From positions 52,700 through 116,699 of the IMG/VR virus record IMGVR_UViG_3300018405_000014: a DNA stretch of 64,000 nucleotides. One strand, 5' to 3'. How positions within the stretch are numbered: the stretch's first letter is position 1; each line of letters opens with the position of its first letter. The notes below the pieces were generated by a model. That model saw only the letters and a list, made by a program, of their open reading frames with translations. It ran no database searches and was not told where the DNA came from. Of the stretch, positions 15,931 through 24,072 are shown piece after piece. The position numbers and the translations under genes were made by a program. This stretch comes from a virus.

Positions 15931-15980
15931 AACGCCTCCTTGTACAGACATAGTTAAGTCGCAGTCTTTTATTTTAACGA

Positions 15981-16006
15981 CTGTCTACACGGTGGTAATG
16001 TAGGGT
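15981..16006 (-). promoter_or_regulatory. Candidate phage promoter in the 15931-16160 divergent gap
   Basis: Minus strand CCCTACATTACCACCGTG fits the shared TACATKRTAG-type element. The rest of the gap is AT-rich and must also carry the nrdJa promoter; ATTATG near 16080 and TATTTTTAAG near 16060 are candidates without proof. Confidence 0.35.
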
Positions 16007-16160
16007 CATTAAATGGTCGAATGGTAACTTCCCTCGAGTCTATTTAGGGGTTCTATTTTTAAGAACTAGAGGGCGGTCTAATTATGTGCAGGCGACGAAA
16101 ACTCAACCTTTTCGATAGCCATTTAACCCCATGATCAACCCAGTAAAAGAGAGCCAACAC

Positions 16161-18278
16161 ATGACTGCTGTCGCTGCCAAATGTACCGAGAACATGACTA
16201 CGGATGTCCCGCTTCAGGCTCCCTCTCTGGACATTTGGGAATCGAAATACCGTCTTCGCGACCGTCACGGCGCTCCGGTAGATGCCAACATTGATTCCAC
16301 CTGGCTCCGCGTGGCCAAAGCCCTGTCCTCCGTCGAGAAAGACCCCGAGCATTGGGAAAAGCGTTTCCTCTGGGCACTGCACAACGGCGCCATCCCAGCA
16401 GGCCGCGTAACCTCCAACGCCGGTGCTGGTTTCCACAAGCCTGCGGTATCTCTGATCAACTGCACCGTGTCGCAGACCGTCCGCGACTCGATGCGCAACA
16501 TCCTCGCCGCTGTCTCCGATGCAGGCATTACCCTGAAAGCCGGTTGCGGTATTGGCTACGCCTTCTCGACCATTCGTCCGAAGGGTGCCTACGTCCACGG
16601 TGCCGGTGCTGGCACTAACGGCCCACTGGCCTTCATGGATATCTTCGACAAGATGTGCTTTACCGTAGCATCTGCAGGCGGCCGTCGTGGTGCGCAGATG
16701 GGTACGTTCGATGTGTCTCACCCGGATGTCGAATCCTTCATCACTGCCAAGCGTGAAGATGGTCGTCTGCGTCAGTTCAACCTGAGCCTGCTGATCACCG
16801 ATGAATTCATCGAAGCGGTGAAAGCTGATGCCGAGTGGGATCTGTATTTCCCGGTCACCAACAAACTCGCCATTAACGATCTGCGGACCGAAGACCTGAT
16901 CTGGCGTGACTGGCCCGTCATCGAAGACGAGTACACCGTCAATGACCAAGGCCTGGTTGCCTGTGAGATCTACAGCCGCGTGCGTGCCAAGCGCCTGTGG
17001 GACCTCATCATGAAGTCCACCTACGACTTCGCTGAGCCGGGCTTCATCTTGATTGACGCCGTCAACCGGATGAACAACAACTGGTGGTGTGAAGTCATCC
17101 AGGCTACCAACCCTTGCGGTGAGCAGCCACTGCCTCCGGAAGGTGCTTGCCTGTTGGGTTCGATCAACCTGACCAAGTTCGTCATCAATCCCTTTACCCC
17201 TGAAGCACGCTTCGACTGGGATCGTTACCGCGAAGTGGTGTCGGTGTTCACCCGTATGCTGGACAACGTCGTCGAGCTGAATGGCCTGCCGCTGGAAAAT
17301 CAGCGTAAGGAAATCATCCGCAAGCGCCGTCACGGTATGGGTTATCTGGGCCTGGGTTCCACCATGACCATGTTGGGTATGGTCTACGGCGATGAATCCT
17401 CCGTGGAGTTCACTGAGAAGGTGACCATGGAACTGGCCGTTCAAGGCTGGCGTGATGCATTGGCACTGGCTAAAGAGAAGGGCCCTGCCCCGATCATGGA
17501 TGAAGTCTTCGCCCTGACAGCCCGCCACCTGCGCCTGCGTCCTCAGCTGGTTGAAGACGGCTACAAGGTTGGTGATGAAGTTCCAGGTCGTATCCTGCAT
17601 GCCAAGTACAGCCACTACATGAGCAAGATCGCACAGGTCGAGCCTGAACTGGTAGCTGAACTGGCTGAAGTGGGCGCACGCTTCACACACCACAGCTCTA
17701 TTGCACCGACCGGTACTATCTCGTTGTCGCTGGGTAACAATGCCTCCAACGGCATCGAGCCGTCGTTCTCCCACAGCTACATGCGCAACGTGATTGTTCC
17801 AGGCAAGAAGACCAAGGAACAGGTTGAGGTGGTGTCCTTTGAATTGGCGGCCTACCGTCACTTCATCAACCCAGAAGCCAAAGAAGGTGACCTGCCTGCT
17901 TGCTTCGCTACGGCTGACACCATCAGTCCCGAGCAGCACGTGCTGGTTCAAGCTGCTGCGCAGCGCTGGATCGATTCGTCGATCTCCAAGACCGTGAACG
18001 TCCCGACGGACTTCCCGTTCGACCGCTTCCAGAATCTGTACATGGATGCATACGAGCAAGGTCTGAAGGGCTGCACTACCTTCCGTTTCAACCCAGAAGC
18101 CTTCCAAGGCGTCCTGGTACGTAAGGAAGACCTGGACAACACCGTCTACGTCTTCGAGCTGGAAAATGGTGAGACCATCGAATTGCCCGGTAGTGAGAAA
18201 GTCATCTACCAGGGCGAAGAGCACGTAGCGGCCAACCTCTTTGACGGGATCAAGGAAGGAACCTACGGTAAGTGGTGA
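16161..18278 (+). CDS. nrdJa: Class II (B12-dependent) ribonucleotide reductase, catalytic part
   Basis: About 705 residues with the class II RNR core. SLINCTVSQ holds the first redox Cys, and NPCGEQ holds the radical-carrying Cys and catalytic Glu. EGACLLGSINLTKFV holds the second redox Cys. APTGTISLSLGNNASNGIEPSFS and ISKTVNVP are also present. It reduces ribonucleotides using adenosylcobalamin. The protein stops at YGKW without the TSCPD domain and C-terminal Cys motif, which are in the next gene; P. aeruginosa splits nrdJ similarly. I prefer the ATG at 16161 (AGAGAG upstream) to that at 16131, which lacks a ribosome site. Confidence 0.88.
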   Translation: MTAVAAKCTENMTTDVPLQAPSLDIWESKYRLRDRHGAPVDANIDSTWLRVAKALSSVEKDPEHWEKRFLWALHNGAIPAGRVTSNAGAGFHKPAVSLINCTVSQTVRDSMRNILAAVSDAGITLKAGCGIGYAFSTIRPKGAYVHGAGAGTNGPLAFMDIFDKMCFTVASAGGRRGAQMGTFDVSHPDVESFITAKREDGRLRQFNLSLLITDEFIEAVKADAEWDLYFPVTNKLAINDLRTEDLIWRDWPVIEDEYTVNDQGLVACEIYSRVRAKRLWDLIMKSTYDFAEPGFILIDAVNRMNNNWWCEVIQATNPCGEQPLPPEGACLLGSINLTKFVINPFTPEARFDWDRYREVVSVFTRMLDNVVELNGLPLENQRKEIIRKRRHGMGYLGLGSTMTMLGMVYGDESSVEFTEKVTMELAVQGWRDALALAKEKGPAPIMDEVFALTARHLRLRPQLVEDGYKVGDEVPGRILHAKYSHYMSKIAQVEPELVAELAEVGARFTHHSSIAPTGTISLSLGNNASNGIEPSFSHSYMRNVIVPGKKTKEQVEVVSFELAAYRHFINPEAKEGDLPACFATADTISPEQHVLVQAAAQRWIDSSISKTVNVPTDFPFDRFQNLYMDAYEQGLKGCTTFRFNPEAFQGVLVRKEDLDNTVYVFELENGETIELPGSEKVIYQGEEHVAANLFDGIKEGTYGKW

Positions 18279-18285
18279 TACCCCA

Positions 18286-18308
18286 GACCTGGGACCGAGT
18301 CCCAGGTC
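18286..18308 (+). promoter_or_regulatory. Hairpin between nrdJa and nrdJb
   Basis: A perfect 10-bp stem GACCTGGGAC / GTCCCAGGTC with a 3-nt loop, 7 nt after the nrdJa stop. It has no following T run, so it is more likely an attenuator, RNA-processing or stability element than a full terminator. Confidence 0.6.
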
Positions 18309-18353
18309 ATTCCACACCCCACATCCCATTCACGCGTTATGGAACAAAATAGC

Positions 18354-19100
18354 ATGGCCATCGAAATAACCTCCAAGATCGTTGCGGTACGTCTCAAGAA
18401 AGAGCAAACCAACGATCCGATTGCACCTGTCGCCTCAACAGTTGATGAAAACCCGCTGACCCTGCGAATCGAATCGCGCCCCCAAGGGGCTCTGCAGGCC
18501 ATCTCCGAGAAGATTGTCTACGTCAGCAGTGAAGGCAAGAAGAAAGTCTACGTACTGGTGTCGTTCATGCCAGTCACCGGTATGGTCAACGGTAAAGAAG
18601 TCACCATCGAGCGTCCGGTGGAATTCTTCATTCCGAGCGGCCAGCTCTCCAGTGAACACCAGTGGATCACAGCCAGCATGCGCAGCCTTTCCCTAGCTGC
18701 TAGGGGTGGGTACATCACACAAGCCCTGCAAGACCTGCGTAAGGTCACCTGGGACAAGGGTGTGGTTCGCTGTGGCATGAACAAGTGGAATAAGCCTCAG
18801 TTCCACGACTCTGAAGTCGCGGCTATTGCCTGGTCCATCCAGCAGATCCTCATGCATCGCGGTTTTCTGGATGACGAGGGTAACCAGGTCTCGGTGGAAA
18901 AACTGGCCAGCCAGATGAACACCCGTCACCTGAGCGCCCCGGTTACGGTTGACGAGAAGGTCAATGAAGAAGTCGCTGTGACGGACACTGGTCTTAAAGT
19001 CAATAGCGTCGGCACATGCCCCACCTGCACCGGTAGCCTGGTCCTGATGGACGGTTGTCCGACGTGTGTGGAAGGATGTGGTTACTCCAAGTGCGGTTAA
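18354..19100 (+). CDS. nrdJb: Class II ribonucleotide reductase, TSCPD and C-terminal Cys domain
   Basis: 248 residues. A TSCPD-type domain is visible (EKIVYVSSEGKKKVYVLVSF, RPVEFFIPSG, ITASMRSLSLAARGGYI). The C-terminus CPTCTGSLVLMDGCPTCVEGCGYSKCG region matches the ends of single-chain NrdJ proteins, where these Cys bind metal and re-reduce the active site. This is therefore the missing tail of nrdJa as a separate subunit. The ATG at 18354 has GGAACAAAATAGC upstream; 18339 is an alternative. Residues 1-40 have no assigned role. Confidence 0.85.
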   Translation: MAIEITSKIVAVRLKKEQTNDPIAPVASTVDENPLTLRIESRPQGALQAISEKIVYVSSEGKKKVYVLVSFMPVTGMVNGKEVTIERPVEFFIPSGQLSSEHQWITASMRSLSLAARGGYITQALQDLRKVTWDKGVVRCGMNKWNKPQFHDSEVAAIAWSIQQILMHRGFLDDEGNQVSVEKLASQMNTRHLSAPVTVDEKVNEEVAVTDTGLKVNSVGTCPTCTGSLVLMDGCPTCVEGCGYSKCG

Positions 19101-19113
19101 CCGGGTACTTACC

Positions 19114-19332
19114 ATGGAAGATCGTGCGCGGCTCCTAAACCAGATCCAGCGACAAACCAGTACACATAACTGCCCGGCTTGCAGTGGGCCTGCGTACTGT
19201 GCTATCGAAGATGGTAAATCAGGTAACCTGTGCTGGTGCATGGACGTCAAAGCGGTCAACATCGCTGAAACCGACCAGTGCATGTGCAAGAACTGCCTGA
19301 AGGCTGAGACAACCCTGTTCAGCCCTACGTAG
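19114..19332 (+). CDS. Small Cys-rich CWC-type protein
   Basis: 72 residues with the pattern CPAC-x4-YC-x10-CWCMD ... CMCKNCL, which fits the bacterial cysteine-rich CWC family thought to bind metal. It starts 13 nt after nrdJb, so it may be part of the reductase operon, for example as a metal-site or redox partner, but this is inference. The unit ends at the hairpin at 19352. Confidence 0.65.
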   Translation: MEDRARLLNQIQRQTSTHNCPACSGPAYCAIEDGKSGNLCWCMDVKAVNIAETDQCMCKNCLKAETTLFSPT

Positions 19333-19351
19333 GTAATCCGAACCAACATAC

Positions 19352-19379
19352 GTGGCCAGACGGTACCCCGTCTGGCCAC
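19352..19379 (+). terminator. Terminator of the nrdJ operon
   Basis: Perfect GTGGCCAGACGG / CCGTCTGGCCAC hairpin followed by TATGTCCG, the same TATGyCG tail found at other terminators here. Confidence 0.85.
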
Positions 19380-19443
19380 TATGTCCGCAATCCTATGTAC
19401 AGTCATTTAAACTGTGCTTCATCTCTTGAAGAGGAAAATATAC

Positions 19444-20577
19444 ATGACCAGCACGTTTGTCGACAAGTCTGGGCGTGGCGTCCTGCTGGCTGCCCTAAAT
19501 AAGGCAGCGGCTACTAAGGGTTATTCTTTTGCTCCGACTGATCTGAATTTCGGTCCAGTGGAAGCATCGAGCAACCCGGTACGCCAGAACCAAGTCATCT
19601 ACACCGCAGCCGCTGACAGTCAGTACGAAGGCAGCCAGGTTGCTTACTACAACCGCCTTGACCTGACGCAGCTGTTCGTCAATGCAGGCATTGTTAATGT
19701 CGAGCTCACCCAGGGCGCCGTCACCACCGGTGATGTTGTGGCTGCTCTGAATGCCCGTTTCGGTCTCGGCTTCAGTGCCGAAGACATCGATTTCAATGTT
19801 GCAGTCGATCCGGCTGCCACCTCTGTGATTCTGCAGGCCCTGGAAGGCTCCTACGGCTTCCAAGGTCAGCTGGAAATCCAGTTGGTGGAGGGTAGCGTCC
19901 CTTTAGCTGAAGTCGTCGTGGACCCGGTTCTCGACGGCCCTGAATACCCCGCTCCTGTTCCAGCGTATATTATCGATCCGGTGATCGTGACTGGTGAACT
20001 GACCCTCAAAGGTCAGAAGGCTGATGGCACCATGCTCAATGGCACTGGCAACCCATCGACCGAATTCACTGTCGCCACTAACGGTGAACTGGAACTGGCT
20101 GTCGGTGCCCGTATCTGGAAGTCGGCTGTCCTGCCGGTACCGGAGGCTGGCCATTACAACATCGAGATCGCTGAAAACAGCGATTGGAACTGGCCGTTCT
20201 CGGTGGCCCTGCTCAGCGAGAGCCGTCCGGTCACCGACCTGTACGATGTCGTCCTGTCGATCACGTCGCTTGAGACGGGTGTCGCCCTCCCATTCCAACT
20301 GGTTCGTGATGCTGAAGGCGTAATGCACTTCATCAACGAACAGCACGGGTTGGACATTTCCGACAGCGTAGTGACTGCCTCCGGTGATGTTGTGCAGAAC
20401 ATTCAGCGGGCTACCTTCTACAAGGCCCAGCTGGGTGAGATGACCACTAACACCCTGGGATCACCGATCGGTGACTTCCTGATCAGTCTGAATGCCGTTC
20501 GGCGTGAAGGCCTGGTACAGCCGCTGCAGGTCGAGATCAGCGTTAGCGTATCCGTGCCTGGTTCTGAGCCGGTATAA
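19444..20577 (+). CDS. Two-module repeat-family protein with C-terminal extension (virion/fibre candidate)
   Basis: 377 residues from the ATG at 19444 (GAGGAAAATATAC upstream). The first ~170 residues are the domain that recurs throughout 43.7-54.6 kb: LLAALNKAA...FAPTDLNFGP, YEGSQVAYYNRLDLTQLF, VVAALNARFGLGFSAEDIDF, then ILQALEGSYGFQGQLEIQLVEG and VVVDPVLDGPEY. The remaining ~200 residues are beta-rich with a second, different repeat (NWPFSVALLSESRPVTDLYDVVLSI). It heads a three-gene operon of fibre-like proteins. The function is unassigned. Confidence 0.75.
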   Translation: MTSTFVDKSGRGVLLAALNKAAATKGYSFAPTDLNFGPVEASSNPVRQNQVIYTAAADSQYEGSQVAYYNRLDLTQLFVNAGIVNVELTQGAVTTGDVVAALNARFGLGFSAEDIDFNVAVDPAATSVILQALEGSYGFQGQLEIQLVEGSVPLAEVVVDPVLDGPEYPAPVPAYIIDPVIVTGELTLKGQKADGTMLNGTGNPSTEFTVATNGELELAVGARIWKSAVLPVPEAGHYNIEIAENSDWNWPFSVALLSESRPVTDLYDVVLSITSLETGVALPFQLVRDAEGVMHFINEQHGLDISDSVVTASGDVVQNIQRATFYKAQLGEMTTNTLGSPIGDFLISLNAVRREGLVQPLQVEISVSVSVPGSEPV

Positions 20578-20599
20578 TTTGCCGAAGTGAGGAAGCGTC

Positions 20600-21076
20600 A
20601 TGGCCGATAACGTCCCGCAGGTGGTAACGATCGCCCAACTTCCTCCTCTCGAACCTGATCTGCTCTCAGGTGATGACAGCATTGAGATAACCATCAGCAC
20701 CCGTGCTGATGGTGGTGCCGGGATGCCCAAACGGACTTACCGCACCACTCTCAATGCTGTCTTGTCGATCTACGCCAAGCGCAGGGATAACCCTAACCAG
20801 GTTACCGCTGAGCAAGTCGGCAGCTACACCATCGAACAGATCAAGGCTCTCCTTGAGGAGAAGCTGGGCGTAACAGATATTGCCGTCAATTCTATGAGAC
20901 TTGACGGTAGAACTCGGCAAGAGATTGTCGAGGAAGCAAGACAAGGCACGGCTTCGAACTCGGAAAACCTGGCGGGGCGTCCGGCAACTGACTACCTTCT
21001 GGTCGATGAGTTTGAACATGCGTTGGTGGAAGTAACGAAAAGCATCGATGAGCTCACTGATCTCATCACCATTTAA
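20600..21076 (+). CDS. Fibre-associated protein with NPNQVTAEQVG module
   Basis: 158 residues. The stretch RRDNPNQVTAEQVGSYTIEQIKALLEEKLG matches the NPHxVTxxQxG hinge common in phage tail-fibre N-termini and also found in the next gene and in the 56-60 kb fibre proteins. It is followed by MRLDGRTRQEIVEEARQ, like the LEGKTKxQ segment of those proteins. It sits 22 nt after the family protein and 21 nt before the larger fibre-like gene. It is probably a structural adaptor. Confidence 0.65.
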   Translation: MADNVPQVVTIAQLPPLEPDLLSGDDSIEITISTRADGGAGMPKRTYRTTLNAVLSIYAKRRDNPNQVTAEQVGSYTIEQIKALLEEKLGVTDIAVNSMRLDGRTRQEIVEEARQGTASNSENLAGRPATDYLLVDEFEHALVEVTKSIDELTDLITI

Positions 21077-21097
21077 GACTTACCGTAAAGGTGAAAT

Positions 21098-22549
21098 ATG
21101 TCACTCGATCCTACCAAGTTGGCTCTACTGCTGGCTTCTCTTTCCAACTTCAGCACCACCATCAAGGGTCGTCTTGATGCCAAGCTGAACGCCATCGACA
21201 CTGCGGTCAACTCCGCGAAGCTCGAAGGCAAAACCCTGGCTGAGATCCAGTCGCTGATCGGCGACGACATCAATGCCGCTCTGGCCATCCTGGAAGCTGA
21301 CTTCGCTGCGTTCGTCGCCCGTCGCGACAACCCGCATCAGGTTACCGCCGAACAGGTCGGTCTGGGTCTGGTCGCCAACTACGCACCGGCTACTCTGGTA
21401 GAAGCCGCTGCTGGTCTGGCTTCCGACAAGTACATGACTCCGGCTGCCTCCAAGGCACTGCTGGACGCGTTCTGGGCCGACGTAGCAGGTACTGCTCCCG
21501 AAACCCTGAACACCATCAACGAACTGGCAGCCGCGCTGCAGAACAACCCTGACGTCATCGCTGCTCTGCAGACCCTGATCGACGCCAACGCCGCTGCGAT
21601 CGCCGCCGTCTCCACTCGTGTGGATGCGCTGGACGTTCACGCTGGCAAGACCTACGTCGAAGTCGGTGCCAACGTCGACACCAACACCCTCACCGTCGGT
21701 GAAGGCGTTGGTGCTCAGCAGGTCACTCTGGCCACCGTTCTGGCCGGCCTGAAGAGCGACATCGCTGCTGGTCAAGCTGCTCAGGTAGCCGAAGCCACTG
21801 CTCGTACCGATGCAGATGCTGCCCTGCAGACTGCCCTGGACGCCGAAGTCGTCGCTCGTGGCGACGCCGACACTGCCCTGGACACCAAGTTCACTGCCCT
21901 GACCGACGGTCTGGAACTGAACAAGGTCGACAAAGGCGGCAACATCGGCTCCAACACCCTGACCCAGGGTGTAGGCGAACTGGCTGCCGAGGTTACCCTC
22001 GACACGCTGGTTGCTCAACTGCAAGCTGCCAACGCTGGCGACGCAGCTGCCATCCAGGCCCTGCAGGATTCCTTCAACGCATTCGTAGCCGCCAAGGCCA
22101 CCAGCGCTGAAGTGATTGCCGGTATCGATGACGCCAAGTACGTCACCTCCCTGGGCGCCAAAGCAGCCATCGACGCTGCCGTAGCTGCTCTGGTTGGCGC
22201 CGCTCCTGAAACCCTGAACACCATCAACGAGCTGGCCACTGCTCTGCAGAACAACCCGGATGTGATCACTGCTCTGCAGGGTCTGGTTGCTCAGAACGCT
22301 CAGGCCATCGTTGACCTGAGTGCTGTGGTTGACACCAAGCTGAACATCCTCGACAAGGCCACTTCGGCTGACGTCCAGGCTGGTATCGATGATGTCAAGT
22401 ACGTGACCTCGGCTGCACTGAAGCCTAGCTTCGATGCACAGGCTCAGGCCATTGCTGGCAACACCGCGTCCATCGACGACCTGATGGCTCAGATGGCTGC
22501 AGCGTTCGACACTGCTGCTGCTGACCTGACTCCGGCTCCGGTTGTCTAA
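21098..22549 (+). CDS. Fibre-like protein with internal repeats
   Basis: 483 residues, Ala-rich and helical. It begins LLASLSNFSTTIKGRLDAKLNAIDTAVN with KLEGKTLAEIQ and RRDNPHQVTAEQVGLG. Two ~60-residue repeats share APETLNTINELA[AT]ALQNNPDVI[AT]ALQ, around residues 130 and 370. Between them are trimeric-coil-like stretches (TARTDADAALQTALDAEVVARGDADTALDTKF). Such sequences form elongated trimeric phage fibres. The plus-strand operon ends at the terminator at 22566. Confidence 0.75.
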   Translation: MSLDPTKLALLLASLSNFSTTIKGRLDAKLNAIDTAVNSAKLEGKTLAEIQSLIGDDINAALAILEADFAAFVARRDNPHQVTAEQVGLGLVANYAPATLVEAAAGLASDKYMTPAASKALLDAFWADVAGTAPETLNTINELAAALQNNPDVIAALQTLIDANAAAIAAVSTRVDALDVHAGKTYVEVGANVDTNTLTVGEGVGAQQVTLATVLAGLKSDIAAGQAAQVAEATARTDADAALQTALDAEVVARGDADTALDTKFTALTDGLELNKVDKGGNIGSNTLTQGVGELAAEVTLDTLVAQLQAANAGDAAAIQALQDSFNAFVAAKATSAEVIAGIDDAKYVTSLGAKAAIDAAVAALVGAAPETLNTINELATALQNNPDVITALQGLVAQNAQAIVDLSAVVDTKLNILDKATSADVQAGIDDVKYVTSAALKPSFDAQAQAIAGNTASIDDLMAQMAAAFDTAAADLTPAPVV

Positions 22550-22565
22550 GTAATACCCGCGACAT

Positions 22566-22592
22566 AGACGGAGGGGCAGTGCCCCTCCGTCT
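22566..22592. terminator. Bidirectional terminator
   Basis: AGACGGAGGGGC / GCCCCTCCGTCT stem followed by TTATG on the plus strand and preceded by CAT on the other. It lies between convergent genes. Confidence 0.85.
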
Positions 22593-22601
22593 TTATGTGC
22601 T

Positions 22602-23159
22602 TTACTGGAAATCTTCAATCGGTACGCCACGCACCTGACCCTCATCCGTTACCCGGATGATGCCTTCGTCTGTAATGCGTCGTACGGCTTCAGACCAGAA
22701 GATGTGGATGGTCTTACGGCCGATGTAGATGTAGGATGTGTCTTTGGCAAAGATCTCGATCTCAAGGAACTGCGCCAGCGAATCGAAGGGGTGATCGATA
22801 TCCACATCGAATTCACCATCGACCAGGTTGAACTTACCGTCCAAGTAACGGATCAGGGCTTCCTTACCGTCAATCAGGGGTGCCTTGGCAGCGTCAATTT
22901 CAAAGACCGGGTAGTGAGTCTCGATGTCAGCACGGGCATAGTAAAGATCGACATCGCCTTTGACGGGGCCGTTAACCTTACCACTGACCTTAATGACAGT
23001 GTTGTCACCGTGTTCATCCGGTTCAATGGCACGTGGTACCCCCACATCCAGATCACGAGAACTCAAGCGGATGCGGTTGGTTCTGAAGATCAGGGCAAAG
23101 AGGTTCTCGAGCGCCGTTTTATCTGGGTCGAAGTGAAAGTCTTTCGTTTTACAAACCAT
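22602..23159 (-). CDS. Divergent member of the two-module repeat family
   Basis: 185 residues. The pattern of the 43.7-54 kb family is recognisable: LFALIFRTNRIRLSSRDLDVGVP, NTVIKVSGKVNGPVKGDVDLYYARADI, LIRYLDGKFNLVDGEFDVDI, then IFAKDTSYIYIGRKTIHIF. It is on the opposite strand, convergent with the fibre operon at 19.4-22.5 kb that begins with another member. The start at 23159 has AGAGGTCGTC upstream. The similarity is by eye and would need a profile search. Confidence 0.6.
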   Translation of the reverse strand: MVCKTKDFHFDPDKTALENLFALIFRTNRIRLSSRDLDVGVPRAIEPDEHGDNTVIKVSGKVNGPVKGDVDLYYARADIETHYPVFEIDAAKAPLIDGKEALIRYLDGKFNLVDGEFDVDIDHPFDSLAQFLEIEIFAKDTSYIYIGRKTIHIFWSEAVRRITDEGIIRVTDEGQVRGVPIEDFQ

Positions 23160-23191
23160 GACGACCTCTGATAGGCGTTAAAGGAGTGGGT

Positions 23192-23557
23192 TCATAGTAT
23201 TTCACCCTTGTAATTCAGGTGGTACCCGTTGTCATCGGCTATCTGTCTCATGTATCGGATAAAGAGATGCCGGTGACAGAACTTACCTGCAGTGCAGTAA
23301 CAAGCCACAGCTAATGGACCCGTTCGCTCAAGGAAGCCCTGGAAGTCCTCAGGAGCCTCTCTAAAGCGCTCTGTAAGCTTCTTTAGGTAGATCTCGGTAT
23401 ATTGGTCGTCTGTAACTTCACCGCGCTTGTATGCGTACAGGACGTCCTTGTAGGGAGCGAAGGGTTCAAAGCCTGATTTGACTGTGATGTCGAATAACTC
23501 AATGCCTCTGTCGCGGGCTTTCCGCCACTGTGGTATCGCGATCGTATAAACGTCCAT
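23192..23557 (-). CDS. DUF488-like protein
   Basis: 121 residues. It begins MDVYTIAIPQWRKARDRGIEL, has FAPYKDVLYAYKRGEVTDDQYTEIY in the middle, and ends with LAVACYCTAGKFCHRHLFIRYM. The Cys-Tyr-Cys and FCHRH cluster is typical of DUF488 and related phage proteins, whose biochemical role is not settled. GGAGACGAGC precedes the ATG. It is followed by the family protein at 22602. Confidence 0.55.
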   Translation of the reverse strand: MDVYTIAIPQWRKARDRGIELFDITVKSGFEPFAPYKDVLYAYKRGEVTDDQYTEIYLKKLTERFREAPEDFQGFLERTGPLAVACYCTAGKFCHRHLFIRYMRQIADDNGYHLNYKGEIL

Positions 23558-23627
23558 GCTCGTCTCCGAAGATTGTCATACCCTACCCTGGGTTATTTTG
23601 AAATCACAGCAAAACAAAAAAAGAAAT

Positions 23628-23691
23628 AAAGTACTTCCCCCAGTGATCAGCCCAATCGTTCGAAAGGACGGATCACTGGAGGCTGCACTTT
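23628..23691 (-). terminator. Large compound terminator hairpin
   Basis: The outer arms AAAGT/ACTTT and inner arms CAGTGATC/GATCACTG enclose a ~20-nt tip. On the minus strand it is followed by ATTTCTTTTTTTG, the usual pyrimidine tract. It lies nearly 400 nt beyond the nearest upstream minus-strand stop (24073), so it may end a non-coding transcript. Confidence 0.7.
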
Positions 23692-24050
23692 ATGTCTGAA
23701 TCGGAGAAGGAGCGGACCCCAATCCAGACACCACAGGCAGGGAGAAAGCCGGAAAACCCCCCGACTGTGTTTCTTTGCAGCGGTGTGGAGCAACGACGCT
23801 CTACACACCATCGTTTACCACCTTCCCTTGGCCTGGAAGGCGGAACCACAATCACCTGAGCTATCACGACAAGTTCACTCAGGGCAACGAACAGGGACGT
23901 GAGGTGGGATTATCCCACCTCACGAAGGTGCACCACGACTAAGGGGGTAGTCAGGTACTGGGCTAGGGAAAAAGTACCCCAGCAGGCTCTACGCAGTGAA
24001 GCGCATCAGGTTGACCATGCTTTAAATGCATAGTCTGACATACTATACCG
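23692..24050 (-). ncRNA. Candidate structured non-coding RNA
   Basis: About 360 nt with no convincing ORF on either strand (a 55-codon plus frame from 23692 and a 64-codon minus frame from 23867 look random). It contains several hairpins. One is a 12-bp stem CGTGAGGTGGGA/TCCCACCTCACG-like at 23898-23924. Another, CCgCCTTCC/GGAAGGtGG, lies near 23820-23845, and a bulged GGTGTG..GAGC/GCTCCACACC near 23786-23815. It ends at the compound terminator. Alternatives are a replication or packaging site, or a decayed gene. Confidence 0.4.
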
Positions 24051-24072
24051 TAAAACAGTACAAGTATTTCAG

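Noticed and set aside
16059-18329. 756-codon minus-strand ORF opposite nrdJa
   Set aside because: nrdJa has unmistakable class II RNR motifs; the opposite frame is a codon-bias shadow.
21125-22645. 506-codon minus-strand ORF opposite the fibre-like gene
   Set aside because: Shadow of the Ala/Gln-rich fibre gene, with Ser/Val/Gln repeats mirroring it and no family match.
23692-23859. 55-codon plus-strand ORF in the gene-free region
   Set aside because: The ATG is part of the TTTATG terminator tail, there is no ribosome site, and the sequence looks random.
23640-24072. tRNA gene or cluster
   Set aside because: GTTCGAA at about 23659 caught the eye, but no acceptor, D or anticodon stems can be drawn around it.
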